Shown here: piece by piece, positions 1 through 10,374 of the stretch
How the letters are laid out: each line of letters opens with the position of its first letter
Position numbering within the stretch: the first letter of the stretch is position 1
DNA from: Eutreptiella sp. 'Long Island Sound 2002'
Taxonomy: Eukaryota; Euglenozoa; Euglenophyceae; Eutreptiales; Eutreptiaceae
DNA length: 64,000 nucleotides
Reading direction: 5' to 3'
Assembly: GCA_964036045.1 (NCBI GenBank)
Contig: OZ038381.1
Location: 148,313,596 to 148,377,595, forward strand
Made by a program: the position numbers and the translations under genes
Notes under the pieces: generated by a model
The model's input: the letters and a program-made list of their open reading frames with translations, nothing else
Databases searched by the model: none
Told to the model about the DNA's origin: nothing

Positions 1-1635
1 CCGGCGTTCCGTGGTTTCCGGCCCAGGGTGCCTTGGGCCTTGGCGTCTTGTTCGCCTTCATCCACTTTTTTTTTTGTTCCAACCCCCCCAACCCCAATTT
101 TTTTTTTTGCTCCTTGGTGGTTTGTTCCCTGCGTTTTTGTTTGTTTTTTTTTCCGGTTGTGCGGTGCGGTGTCGGTTTGTGTGTTTGTCGCTGTGGGTTG
201 TGCTGGTGTGTGGTGCTGTTGGCGCTGCGGTCTGTGGTGCGTTGTGTGTTTTGCCTGGTGCTGTGTGGTGTGCTTGTGCTTGGCTGGGTTTTCCCGCATT
301 GCTGTTGGGCGCGGTGTTGTGCTTGGTCCTGTTGGGCTGTGTTTGTTGTGTTCTGCTGTCGCGTGCTGCTGTGTTCTCTGCTGGTTTTTTTTTTCGCGTT
401 GTTCCGTGCCTTTCCGTGGTGGTCCCTCCTGTTTTGGTCTGTGTGGTGCTTGGCCGTAGTGTGTCTTGCTGTTTAGCGTGGCCCTGTCGCGTTGCGTTCT
501 TGTGGTGGCTTCTGTTGCGCTGTGCTGTTTGGTGCTCTGCCGTGCCGTGGTGCGTCTCTTGGTTCCGTGCTGTGTTGTTTGTTTCGTTGCGGTGCTTGGG
601 TCGCGTCTTGCCTCGTCGGCTGCTGTGGCGTGTTGTTGTGCTCTGTCTGTCCTTGGGCGCGGTGCTGTGTCGTCCTGCCGTGCTGCCTGTGGTCTGTTTG
701 CTGTCGTTCCTTGTGCCGTGTTTCTGGGTGCCTTCGTTTTTGCGGCGCCTCTTGTGTGGTGCTGTGTTGGTGTGCCTGTGTCGTTTCTCTCTGTGCGGTG
801 CTCTCTCGCCCCTCTGGCGCTGGCAGGTGTCGTGTGTTGTTGCCTGTTGTGTTCGGGTGTGTGCTGTTGGGCTTGGCTGTCCTCTGTTGTCTCCTGGTGG
901 CTCCCGGTGTCGTGTTTTGGTGGTGCTGGCCCTGTCTGGCTGTGTGGCTCGCCGCCCCGTGGTTTGGTGTGGTGTGTCTGGGTGCTCCGCCCCGCTGTGT
1001 TGCGTTCTGTGGTGCTGTGCTGTCGCGTGGTGGTGTGCTGTTGTGCCCTCTTGTCTGTTTGCGTCGTTGCCTGTGCCTGTTGTTTGTTTCCTGGCGCTGC
1101 GCTTCCTGCTGTGTGTGTCCTGGTGTGCTTCCCTGTGGTTGGTAGGCTTGTTGTGGCGCCCTGCTCCCCTGTGTTGTGTCCTGTGGTGCTGTGCTATCGT
1201 GTGGTGCTGCGCTGTTGTGTTGTGGTGTCTTTTTGCGGTGCTGTGTGTGCTTGTCGTCGCTTTTGGCGTCGTGTTTTGGTGGTGCTGTCCCTGTCTGGCT
1301 GTGTGGCTCGCTGCCCTGTGGTTTGGTGGTGTGTGTCTGGGTGCTCTGCTCCGCTGTGTTGTGTTCTGTTGTGCTGTGCTGTCGCGTGGTGGTGTGCTGT
1401 CGTGCCCTGCTGTCTGTTTGCGTCGTTGCCTGTGCCTGTTGTTTGTTTCCTGGCGCTGCGCCTTCTGCTGTGTCTGTCCTGGTGTGCTTCCCTGTGGTTG
1501 GTCGGCTTATTGTGGCGCCCTTCTCCCCTGTGTTGTGTCCTGTGGTGCTGTGCTGTCTGGTGGTGCTGGGCTGTTGTGTTCTGGTGTCTCTTTGCGGTGC
1601 CGCGTGTACTTGCTGTCGCTTTTTTCCTTTAAAAC
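1..1635. repeat. Adenine-depleted T/G/C low-complexity tract with a 359-bp direct repeat
   Basis: Most 60-base rows here contain zero to two adenines on the + strand, so all + frames stay open for long stretches (stop codons need A). I therefore do not call the long Cys/Val/Leu-rich open frames genes. Within the tract, about 909-1267 is repeated as 1268-1626: both copies begin GTCGTGTTTTGGTGGTGCTG, differ by scattered substitutions, and lie head to tail with a period of 359. The tract ends abruptly at about 1636, where A-rich sequence (AAAACCACTGC, then runs of A) begins. It is probably satellite or degenerated mobile-element sequence. Confidence 0.75.
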
Positions 1636-2064
1636 CACTGCAAAACCTGGTAAAAAAATGTTTTTTTGAAATAAAATGAAATTATACACTACCCAACACA
1701 CCCACGAGCAACAAGACCATGTACTTTGTGCTGACTTACGTGTCACCAGTCCTTGGCGGCGTTGGCGGCGATCTTCTGGTGTTCGTGGACTCGTAGTTGA
1801 GTTGGTCATCGTCAAAGTTGTTGGCCTTCATTGCCAGGGGTTTACCGCTTTCCCCCACGGCCGCTGCCTGAGCTGCAGGGCAAGGGGAGTGATGGGTACA
1901 AGGGTGGGGAGGGAGGTACATGGAGAAGAATAAGAAAAAGGCGACAGGGTGGGACGCGAGGGGTCGTGGCGAGCTACGAAAATATTTCGAGTTTTACGCG
2001 CTGCTCGCGACGCGTTTTTCTTCTGGCCTATGGTGAGTTAGGCTACGAGAGGGACGGCGATATC
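1636..2064. other. Unassigned spacer
   Basis: No convincing coding region, RNA gene or repeat was seen between the adenine-poor tract and the inverted LINE fragment. A short A/T-rich stretch (1636-1690) gives way to mixed sequence. Confidence 0.5.
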
Positions 2065-2795
2065 CATTTACAAAATACTTGACCAGGAGTTAGGAGATCT
2101 CGGTATTTTGCCTTTGGTTGAAGAAGTAAGTACCCAGATAATTATAAAAAATACGAGGGTTACCACTGTTATTGAAAGTGCTAAAGTTTGTGGAAGTGGA
2201 GATGAGGATGGTTACGTGGTGGGCGATGTTGAGAGCATGAAGCTCAGATTTGGTGACATTGAAACAAAAGCCGTATAGGGGTCCTTCAGTGAACAGGAGG
2301 TGGAGAACTTTGTGAAGGGTGCGGGGCGATTTGGCTTGGAGAGCGGTGTCGTCAATGAAGGAGAAGAGAGCGTTAAATTCTTGTTTGGGAAGGATAGTTT
2401 TATTGTGAAGAATGATGGGGTCAATAAAGAAGTTGAAGGGGATGCGTGACTTGGAGCATCTTTGGCGGAGGCCTCCGATGCAGTGTGCAGCAAAGAGAGC
2501 GAAATCGTTGAGTATGGGGTAGTCATACCGGGCGGCGTACAGGTTTTGAATGAGGTTAATGAGGTAGGTGGGTATGTTGTAATTGGAAAGAATTTTCGGG
2601 AGAGCGTTGTGGGGAACGGAGTTGAAAGCCTTGTTCAGTTCGAGGTAGAGGTGGCAGATGTCGGGGTGGAGGGAGAGATTGGCAATCGTGGAGAAGATGT
2701 GGTCGATGGTTCGGTGGTTGGGTAGACCTCCATATTGTGTGTTTTTTGTGAGTTTGTATGTGGTGGAGTAGTAAGTCAGAGTAGATGCTCCATTA
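2065..2795 (-). pseudogene. LINE-A reverse transcriptase, palm segment (inverted)
   Basis: Read on the minus strand without needing an ATG, the frame gives the LINE RT series: QYGGLPNHRTIDHIF, then LELNKAFNSVPHNAL (motif A, with Glu where the catalytic Asp is expected), then RQRCSKSRIPF at the RQGxPxSP position, and SFIDDTALQ (the xxDD box of motif C, intact). A UAA interrupts the frame at about 2085, near the inversion point. The Asp-to-Glu change and the stop suggest a dead copy. Open frames on either strand that overlap this segment in other phases are shadows. Confidence 0.8.
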
Positions 2796-2796
2796 G

Positions 2797-3187
2797 AAGC
2801 ACATTAACTCCTTCTTTACCAACCTCTCCACTCTCCCCCTAACTCACAACAGAATTATTAGACTCTACAAGGTCCAGCTGATACCAACACTCACCTACCG
2901 TCTCATCTACAACTCCCTTCCTCAGGATAAACTTGACAAACTGGACTCTCTCATCTGGACTCACATCTCTAAGTCTGGCAAACTCTCTTACTGTACCCCT
3001 AACAAAACCAAATACTCCTCGAATGCATCTTTTGGTCTCAATATCACAAAAATTTGTATCACAACCTGCTTACAAACTATCAACCACATTCTCAGCTACT
3101 CTTTTCGCCATGGCCTCAAAACCACAAATGATACAGTCATTAACACTCTGCTCACTGACTCCTGTGAACCCAATCTGCTCCAACACA
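2797..3187 (+). pseudogene. LINE-A reverse transcriptase, thumb segment
   Basis: The plus-strand frame begins NSFFTNLSTLPLT and runs through RIIRLYKVQLIPTLTYRLIY and DKLDSLIWTHISKS, the typical region after the RT catalytic box in LINEs. It stays open to NLLQH, where the left end of the DNA transposon starts at 3188. Removing that transposon and one copy of its 5-bp target duplication joins NLLQH directly to MTACSAKFLGYYCHN in frame at 7892. This segment and the downstream RNase H segment are therefore one interrupted gene. Confidence 0.8.
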
Positions 3188-3216
3188 CTTAGGCGGCTCA
3201 AGTTGCATGGTCAAAA
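3188..3216 (+). repeat. Left terminal inverted repeat of the DNA transposon
   Basis: The 29 bases are the exact reverse complement of 7858-7886. The match stops at the next base on both sides. It is preceded by the target duplication ACACA at 3183-3187. Confidence 0.9.
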
Positions 3217-3532
3217 TCTGCCCAAAAGTGCCTCTCTGCGGCACTCCGGAGAAATAGGTTTTATCGGGGACCCGAAAACACAAGAACGAAAAATCAAGCA
3301 AATATCAATTAATTGGACCATTTTCATTCATTTTCAAGAAGGCCGACTGCCCCGGAAAATAATTTATCTCCCTAAAAATGCACTACTGTTTTGGGAAAAC
3401 CATGACTTTTTGCTTCTTCTACCACTTATGCTTTCCTATGAAAATACCCATGAGCTTTCAATCCTTTCCAAAACCAGTTTTTGAAAGCCATGTTGCACAC
3501 AGCACCACAAGAAGCATTTTTTTCGCACCCTT

Positions 3533-3556
3533 CTTTGCGCGAGGCCTCGCGCAAAG
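3533..3556. repeat. Perfect 24-bp palindrome (half-site CTTTGCGCGAGG)
   Basis: The longest copy of the palindrome family. It lies downstream of the transposon gene's last codon. Related copies are at 3645-3660, 5657-5674, 7445-7462 (half) and 7669-7694 (degenerate). Confidence 0.85.
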
Positions 3557-4498
3557 ACCAACACAACAGCGCAATAAAATGCATCACAGGAAAAAATGTG
3601 CCGCACAAGGTGACAGCACAAAAGTCGTCGAAGAGGAATGCATAGCGCGAGCCCTCGCGCATAACATATCAGAACAAACGAAGAAATTACTTTTTCTTCA
3701 GAACAACTTGCATCTTAGAACCCATAGCCTTAGCAACGGACGTCTTACCCTTTGGCGTTGGCTTTGCGGGCTCGCCTCTTGGTCCGGACTGACGAGCTGG
3801 CTGCTTGACTGGAGCTCTGGCCCCGGTTTCCTCGGGCCTCGGTTTCGCTGCCCCTTTCTTCGCTGCCTTGCCTTGGGAGACCTGCGGTTCCTCCTCCTTC
3901 TCTTCCTCGCTCTCCTCCTCCTCATCCCCATCACTCTCGTCGGATTCTTCACCACTACCCGACTTCGCTGCCGGAGGCTTGGAAGCAGTCTTCCTCTTCT
4001 TGTGGGCGGCTTCCTCACCAGTTGACTCCTGCTTTGCTGGAGGGGCCTGTGCTTCTGCAGCTTGACCCTTCTGAACAGTCTTCTCCTCCTTCAACGACAA
4101 CGCCTCAGAATCAAACCTGTCATGGCGAACTCAAAGGGGAATACCACGGTTTGTCCAGTTGGCTTGCTGGTCCCAATCACCAGACTCGTCCAGTTTTGAC
4201 CCTTGTGTCAAGACGTGGTTCAACTGATTCTGCACTCTGTTGGCCCAATCGGAGACACTGTCGGTGGAGACACCAAGAAGGTACATGCCAGAATCCGGCT
4301 CGATGGACGCAATTTTGCACACCAGGTCTGGCTGATGATCAATGAACACAAACAAAGGCTTGAAGCCTTAGTCCGCTTCAGGTAATGGAGGTGAGTGTCG
4401 AAATACCACATAACATGCGTTATCGGAAGGGGACCGCCAAATTCAGTGTCATCCATCTCCTGTATTTGAATAGGTCCAAACGTCAGATGATTCTGAAT

Positions 4499-4565
4499 CT
4501 GCAAAGAGGGAGAAGTTATTGTGCGAGGCCTCGCGCAAAGAGAGGACGCAATGACGAAATTATAC
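4499..4565 (-). repeat. 67-nt intron with central palindrome
   Basis: GT-AG intron, phase 0 (GTATAATT donor, TTTGCAG acceptor). It contains a near-perfect palindrome at 4519-4538 (half-site TGCGCGAGG) and joins SWTKK to IQNHLTFG. Confidence 0.75.
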
Positions 4566-6071
4566 CTTTTTCGTCCAGCTATCCGGTGACGAAATCAGCA
4601 ACCAGCAAACATAGAACAGTGTAGGATCCCCTGCTGGCTTCAGTTTGGTTGGCCAACTGAAGATGGGAATATGCAACATGTTACCCATGCGTTGCGCAAT
4701 AAAATCATCGTTGAGACGCCTCTCTGTTTCAGTTTCCAGCACGTCGTACATGTTGTCAACAACAGTTTGAGAACCGCAGATAGGTGTGTCAGCACGCGCC
4801 ATCTCTTCATACAGCCAGGCTGGGCACATTGTCCCAGGAGCAAGATGTTCAAATATGTCGCCGTTGTTGACAATCAGGTTCTTGTCAATCTCCATGAACC
4901 GCCTCGGGGGTTCATGGGCCAGAGCTGCAATTCGGGTCACCTTAATTGTGATAGTTTGACTTCCCAGTAATGGATCCTGCTGTTCCACTGTCTTGAAGTC
5001 ACCAGTAACGCCAGCAGCTGGGGGGACCACACGGCTCTTGGTAACCTCTTGACCAAGAAGTTTTTGGACATTGAGTATTTTCAGGGCGACGGGTTTGCCT
5101 TTCTCTGCCCCCTGCCACAGTGGTGCACGAATCATGGATTTCCATGCCGGCCATGGACCGCAACTTTTGCCTTCAGGTTCCCGCCAATAGCCCCATGTAC
5201 CAAGCGTCACCTTCAGGGCAGCCCTTCCAAGTGCTGCAACCTCTTTGCGGCTGCGCATGTCCTTGGCTAATGAACAGAAAAGGAGAAGGTATAGCGCACC
5301 AATGCAGAAACGGAACCCACGTCTTGTCAATGGTACACACCTCTCTCAGGTCGAACGTACTAGCTGTTGTGCGGGTGGTGCAGATGCATTGAGACCCACT
5401 GTTCAAGGATGATGTCGTCGAACGATTTGTGCAACGATTTGAAAGTTGTTTTTTCTTCCTGCATCTCAGCTGCCACTTTCTTGTAGAACTCCGGCATGAG
5501 GATCCCGTCCAGTTTCTTCAGCACGTTCTTCCTGCCTTCCTCCCCTTTGTCGTGGAACTTCTGCAGACCTTTCATAGCTTCCGGAGCAGCATAGTAGGCA
5601 AACATCATGTAATCTTTCCACAATTTATACGTTTTGTCCTGAAAACGACAAGGTTATGCGCGAGGCCGCGCGCAACGAACAGCATCGAAACAACGTTTCA
5701 TGAACATTTGAATTGACCAGGCTGCTTCAGTCCAGCGGTTGGAACAAGGGTACTCATCTGCACAGCATCCACAATGGCAATATTGAGATTGTTGTACGTG
5801 TCAGGTAGGCCTTGCCGCCGCTGATCTTCAACACATCGAATGAGGTTATCTGCTGCCTCATACAGCGGTATTGGCTCAACGTCTTGGGCGCTTCCTTGTG
5901 CTTGTCCCGCCAGCTTTGCACGGAAGGCCCACGGTGTATCAGGCTTCAGAATATCGGCGATGCATGTAGTATGCCACTGCTGCAGATCCAGACACGCTGT
6001 GCGTCGCTTCTCCCGAATCTTCGCAACCGCTTCCACGCTGTGCTGTCCAGATACACACCAATAATTGCCAT

Positions 6072-6144
6072 CTGCAAATATGAGACACGTCTATGTGCGA
6101 GGGCTCGCGCACCGAGAAGAGCAAACAGTCGGTTGGTCACATAC
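6072..6144 (-). repeat. 73-nt intron with central palindrome
   Basis: GT-AG intron, phase 1 (GTATGTGA at the donor, TTTGCAG at the acceptor). It contains the near-palindrome GTGCGAGGGCTCGCGCAC (+ strand, 6095-6112). Splicing restores EDNNGNYWCVSGQ. Confidence 0.75.
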
Positions 6145-7360
6145 TATTATCTTCCCAGAGAACGACGTGTATGGGGCCTGTTTGCGGTGCTGCTTCAAGT
6201 GACTCAATACGCTTCTGCAGTAACTTCGCATCTTTCCGTCTCATCTGTCCCTTTGTCTTCTCCTGGTCGATTCTCACGTTGTCCAGCTCGACCTCCACCT
6301 GCTTCCCATCCGGCCTCAGGTGGTCCTCGATGTCTGTACCCATTGTCAGGCCAGGATCTTGTGTTTCCTTCTTCGTCCGCCCCTTCTTTGGTGTTCCAGC
6401 CTCTGATTCCCATTCTTCAGGGTCATAGTCGATATCCCGCAGTAGCAAAACAGCCAACGCTGTTGCGTTAAGGCTTTTGTCGTTCTTGTCTGGGTTTGTG
6501 TTAAATTGTTTAGTGTACCAGTTGTCCATCCATAACACAACCCACTGCTCGTGTATTTTGTCCCATGTAGTCTGTAACCTGACTGCGGCTCTTTCCTTCA
6601 CTGAAGATGCGCTATATCGCACCAGACCTGACCTTGCTAAAATGCGACGCTGCGCCCTACTTCCCTCTATCGCAACAACTGACTTTGGTTTTCCCTGGTA
6701 TGGAACTGCGCGGTGGCGCATCACCAAATAAGGGCGCCAGGCCTCCTCTATCAAAACACCAACCCATCTCTTGCCCTCTGCCGCAATCGCCTTTTCAACG
6801 CTGCAACGCGTCCGTTCATTTTTGCGCGGACGCAGAAAAAACACAAACAACAATCGCGCGCCCTCGTCCCCCTGTTTTAGCCCTTCCCACAGTTCTTCTG
6901 CCGTGTGATATGGCGGTTCCTCTGAGTAGACATCCCAAAAAATTCCAGATGCTGGGGCCACTGTTTTCTCAAGGTCCAACTCTTTTCGCAGGGGCATTGT
7001 TGCTGTGGAAAAAAATTGCGTAACTGTATCTGCGTAAAAATCGCTATTTGAAAAACTTTCTCGCTTTGGAACATCAACCTGTCACACAGGTTTCGCGCGA
7101 CCAATTATTTGATGATTTGCTTGTGGCATGCACCATTTTTGGTTCACTGTAACTGTCTGGTGGTCCCACATTTGACTAGTTAATCCTAATTGCGGTACCC
7201 AGTTGCGGCGCGCTACCATCGCTGTTGGGCAGTGAAGCCAGCAGTGACCACAGTATGAAACCTGGAGATGTCGGCGGGACCTGTATGGGCGCCCATGCAC
7301 CAGCACCACATCAAGGGAATGCACATGCCGTGTAGTTGGTGGATCTGTTCCATTTTTCGT

Positions 7361-7434
7361 CTGTATGAGCGCTTATGACATCCATTGCGCGAGGCCTCGC
7401 GCAAAGATTACCAAAAATGTAATGTTTCTCATAC
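7361..7434 (-). repeat. 74-nt intron with central palindrome
   Basis: GT-AG intron, phase 0. Its ends form an inverted repeat (GTATGAG at the 5' end, CTCATAC just before the final AG). Near its centre is a perfect 20-base palindrome at 7385-7404 with half-site TTGCGCGAGG. Confidence 0.75.
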
Positions 7435-7857
7435 GCCATTCCATGCGCGAGGCCCCACGCCTGAAACTACAGTTTGTTTCGGAACATTTATACTTTTAAA
7501 GATTCCTTGGTGCACCATTATTGAAATTTTTTTGTTAATTGATCCATTCCTATCACTCCATCCTGATAATGGTACTAAGTTACGTGTATAAATACAACCG
7601 GGTTCTACTTTTCGACAACCCGCCCAATGCGTTGTGCTGTAGTACATTAATCTGACACAAATGAACGTCTTTTTGCGGCGCCTCGCGCAAAGAATGGTCA
7701 CAAAACAATAATTTTCCCTGTCTCGCCCATGGGACATGTCATTCTTATGAAAATATTTATTTCGCCATACCGGTTCCCGACGGTTCAGAAATATCCATCA
7801 AACCAATTATTATTTGCTGCCTTTTGAAACCTGTAATTTTCCTACCTTTTCTGTCGT

Positions 7858-7886
7858 TTTTGACCATGCAACTTGAGCCGCCTAAG
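7858..7886 (-). repeat. Right terminal inverted repeat of the DNA transposon
   Basis: Exact reverse complement of 3188-3216, followed by the second target duplication copy ACACA at 7887-7891. Confidence 0.9.
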
Positions 7887-7891
7887 ACACA

Positions 7892-9696
7892 TGACTGCCT
7901 GCTCTGCCAAATTCTTAGGCTACTACTGTCACAACATCCCGAACATTAACCCTTGTCTTCTCCACAAACTCCCTGCACACACCCCAACAGAGACCCCAAT
8001 AGCCTTCACTTTTTACCAATCTACCACTGATCCCCTCACTTACTCTCTCACTCAGATCACCCAGCACCCCAAAAGAACCACAACCTGGCACTTCGGCACG
8101 CTAGATCACCCTAACCAGCACAAAAACACAGCCACATTCCCTGATATGACCGTCCAGATCACCAACAACAACAGATTCCACCTCCCTACCAGCACCACTA
8201 ACAACCCGAAAGCCATATTATTCCCTACCAAACCTCCAAATCCTCGATACACCACTTCCTTTCCTTATGCCTTCAGTAATTCTCATTTCAATCCATTACT
8301 TCTCCAATTCAGTCTGGTGCACAACATACCCCCACCAAACCTGGACCACCTCCACTACTGGGGGTGCCACAACCTCAGACAGGCCCTCACTGCTTACCCC
8401 GCAGCCACTGTATGCGACACGGACGGTTCTGACGACCCAAAAAGTAACAGACCATCAGGATCGGCGGCCACATACAACACTGCACCCCCTATAACCATCT
8501 GCAACACATCCCCCATCAAAGGCTCATACCCGGCAGAGATATTTGCCATCGTCCTCATCACACTCTTCCAAATCCTCCCCACCCTACCCCAAACTACAAT
8601 CTTTGCTATAGACAACTTGAGTGTTTGCAGCACTCTACAATTCACACAACAGACGAGAGATAACCCATTTACTGCCAGCACAAACCTTTTCTGTCTCTGG
8701 TACTCTCATATCTGGACCTTTCTCCATTCCTCACCTCTTCATATTATTTTTACCTGGATTAAGGGTCACGGTGAATTTCCAGGCAACGACTACTCTGACG
8801 TGATTTCTAAATGGGCCTCCATCCACATCAACTACCCCCCAGGGTCACACCAACCAAGCTCCACTTACTTCATTTATCATCAACACACACCACTACCTGG
8901 TTAAGTATCCCTTACATCTGTCAAACACTTACTTCCAGCACACTCATACAACAACATACACCTCTCCATGAGCAGAGTCGTTTACTCTTACAGTTCCTGG
9001 TTTTACCGCTTCCCCTTGAAGTGGGTCAATGGCCTGTATAGTTGCACAGACTACCAACCACACTACATCCTTAACAAATATCTCTGCTCTAAATGTGAAG
9101 TGAAGCACCCTCTGGACACCATCACAGCAGTCACTGAATGCACAGCAACTGAACACCTACGACAGGCCATCATCAACTCCTGGCCTCCCTCCTTCAACAC
9201 ACTCATATCTGACTGCGGGACCACCGCAACACTGGGTGACCGCTGCAATTTCACCCGCACTTTGATTCCTAACTCTCTCAGTAATATTCTTCGTTCACCC
9301 CTACCTGCACTCAGTTATACCCAACACAGAAATCACCTTTACACTGCCATGAAAACACGGCGCCAACGCCTCAAAACAATACTTCAAGACGTACAGCAGT
9401 GGCTCAGAGATAACCTCATACCAGACCTACACACCTTACAACCACACACCACCTACAACCCCTGGAGAGATGCTGTTTCCATCTACAGCACATCAGCCCA
9501 TCACCCCACTCCACTCTCATTCCCCAAAATTAAATCAGCAGCCCCCCTTAACAAACACCCAAACAAAACGCGCTCCACTGCAACACGTCGCACAGTCACT
9601 AAAGCCAATACTCTCCACCTCAACACACCTCCAGCATCCACAGCACCAACTTCACATGTCACAATTCCCCAATACTTCAGTGTGAAAGGAGGCTAA
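7892..9696 (+). pseudogene. LINE-A RNase H and C-terminal zinc finger
   Basis: After the DNA transposon the LINE frame resumes. The RNase H series is clear: DTDGS near 8415, AEIFAIVL near 8540, AIDNLSV near 8605, and WIKGHGEFPGNDYSD near 8760, supplying the Asp/Glu/Asp/Asp set. A TAA at 8902-8904 interrupts the frame. Beyond it the same frame holds CSKCEVKHPLDTITAVTEC (a C-x2-C then H then C arrangement like the zinc finger following many plant and algal LINE RTs), and ends VKGG at 9696. The RNase H would degrade template RNA during target-primed reverse transcription. The stop and the transposon insertion make this copy non-functional. Confidence 0.85.
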
Positions 9697-10207
9697 GCTC
9701 CACTAGCGACCGGGGCGTCTCCGCTCCGCAGTGAAATCCCGGGAAATGTGTCCTTCCCCCCCCCAGTTTTTTTCAGTTCTCCTCTTCGTGCGTTCCGTCA
9801 ACTGTCAACTGCAGCCCCCCCGCCCACCCCCTCCACACTGCAGTTTTTTGGCAACCTTTACCCAGCCATCTCCCTACTCTTCATATATGGTGCAATTTCC
9901 TTTTTCTATTTTTTTTTCCGCACTTTACTCAGGTCCACCACCCAGCAGGGTGTTCAGGCAACCATCTGGTCTCTGGTGCCAAGCAGGGCAGTGCACTGCA
10001 CCCAGATGTTCCTGGTCAGTGCCCAGGTCGAAACAAGAACAGGTTCTTATACTATTTGTTGTATATACTTCTTCTTGCTTTAGACTTCGGGTCCCCATGA
10101 ACGCTCTTGCCCGTGGTTAGGCCGCTTTGAGTAATGCTCGCCGGGGGGCAACCCCCATGCATCAAAAAAGCAACGCACACACACACTGCACGTCATGTTC
10201 TCTACCG
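9697..10207. other. LINE-A 3' flank and spacer
   Basis: The sequence after the LINE stop is probably its 3' untranslated region (C-run at 9760-9770, T-run near 9900). No gene or further repeat was seen. Confidence 0.4.
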
Positions 10208-10374
10208 TCAGCATGAACTCCGGAACGCACTTGGGTTGAAAGAAGTAGAATTGAACACCATGACGTCTCCGTCCCCAAGTGACACAATATTCCCAGCGAA
10301 GAAACTCTCGCACGACTCAGCATAAAGGCGTGCCGTGGCTGTGAAGATGAAACCATTTCAGTCCACAAACTTGA
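10208..10374 (-). pseudogene. Downstream half of a minus-strand pseudogene split by an LTR element
   Basis: Read on the minus strand this continues the frame that is broken at 17179-17184. Across the reconstructed site the reading goes KIAAMC, then KFVD, a TGA, then NGFIFTATARLYAESCESFF and NIVSLGDGDVMVFNS, ending at a TGA (10208-10210). The TGA after KFVD may replace a Trp codon. The protein family is not recognised. It may itself be part of an older mobile element. Confidence 0.5.

Larger units (their letters stand above)
3687..7737 (-). pseudogene. Multi-exon putative transposase gene of the TIR element
   Basis: Reading leftward, recognisable exons are about 7630-7435 (ends GVGPRAWNG), 7360-7088 (a cysteine cluster YCGHCWLHC), 7002-6145 (contains QWVVLWMDNWYTKQF, a D-N-W/Y then N-P pattern, then LNATALAVLL), 6071-5698 (begins GNYWCVSGQHS), 5623-4566, and 4498-3687 ending in an acidic then Lys-rich tail (VVLKKK). 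Joins at 7434/7361, 6144/6072 and 4565/4499 use GT-AG, keep the frame and give introns of 74, 73 and 67 bases. Other joins (about 7087-7003, 5680 and 5350) I could not place cleanly. One in-frame TGA (4131-4133) and an apparent 1-base shift near 4340 suggest decay. I know no function for this family. Transposase is inferred only because it is the sole gene between the TIRs. Confidence 0.6.
3188..7886. mobile_element. TIR DNA transposon of unassigned superfamily (4,699 bp)
   Basis: Perfect 29-bp terminal inverted repeats (3188-3216 and 7858-7886; outer end CTTAGGCGGCTC, inner end GGTCAAAA) are flanked by a 5-bp direct repeat ACACA (3183-3187 and 7887-7891). Its removal restores the host LINE frame, which fixes the boundaries independently. 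Internally it carries one minus-strand multi-exon gene and at least eight copies or half-copies of a GC-rich palindrome. I do not recognise the superfamily. A 5-bp duplication with CTTAGG ends does not fit the usual values for hAT (8 bp), Mutator (9-11 bp), Harbinger (3 bp) or Tc1/mariner (TA). Confidence 0.85.
2065..9696 (+). mobile_element. LINE-A: 5'-inverted, 5'-truncated non-LTR retrotransposon
   Basis: Three coding pieces belong to one LINE pol: reverse-transcriptase palm on the minus strand (2065-2795), RT thumb on the plus strand (2797-3187), and RNase H plus C-terminal zinc finger on the plus strand (7892-9696). The minus piece ends (reading leftward) with codons for KYFVN, and the plus piece starts with NSFFTNL, so the protein is nearly continuous across the inversion. 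That layout is expected from twin priming during LINE integration. The second break, 3188-7886, is a DNA transposon. The N-terminal part of the LINE is missing. A C/A-rich, Thr/Pro-rich coding style unites the pieces and separates them from the GC-rich LINE-B. Confidence 0.8.

Noticed and set aside
11-1669. Long plus-strand open frames rich in Cys, Val, Leu
   Set aside because: Stops are missing because adenine is nearly absent. Several overlapping frames are open at once, and the proteins are low complexity with no domain.
2212-2526. Minus-strand Ser/Thr/Pro-rich open frame
   Set aside because: It is out of phase with the RT palm reading on the same strand, which shows the catalytic motifs.
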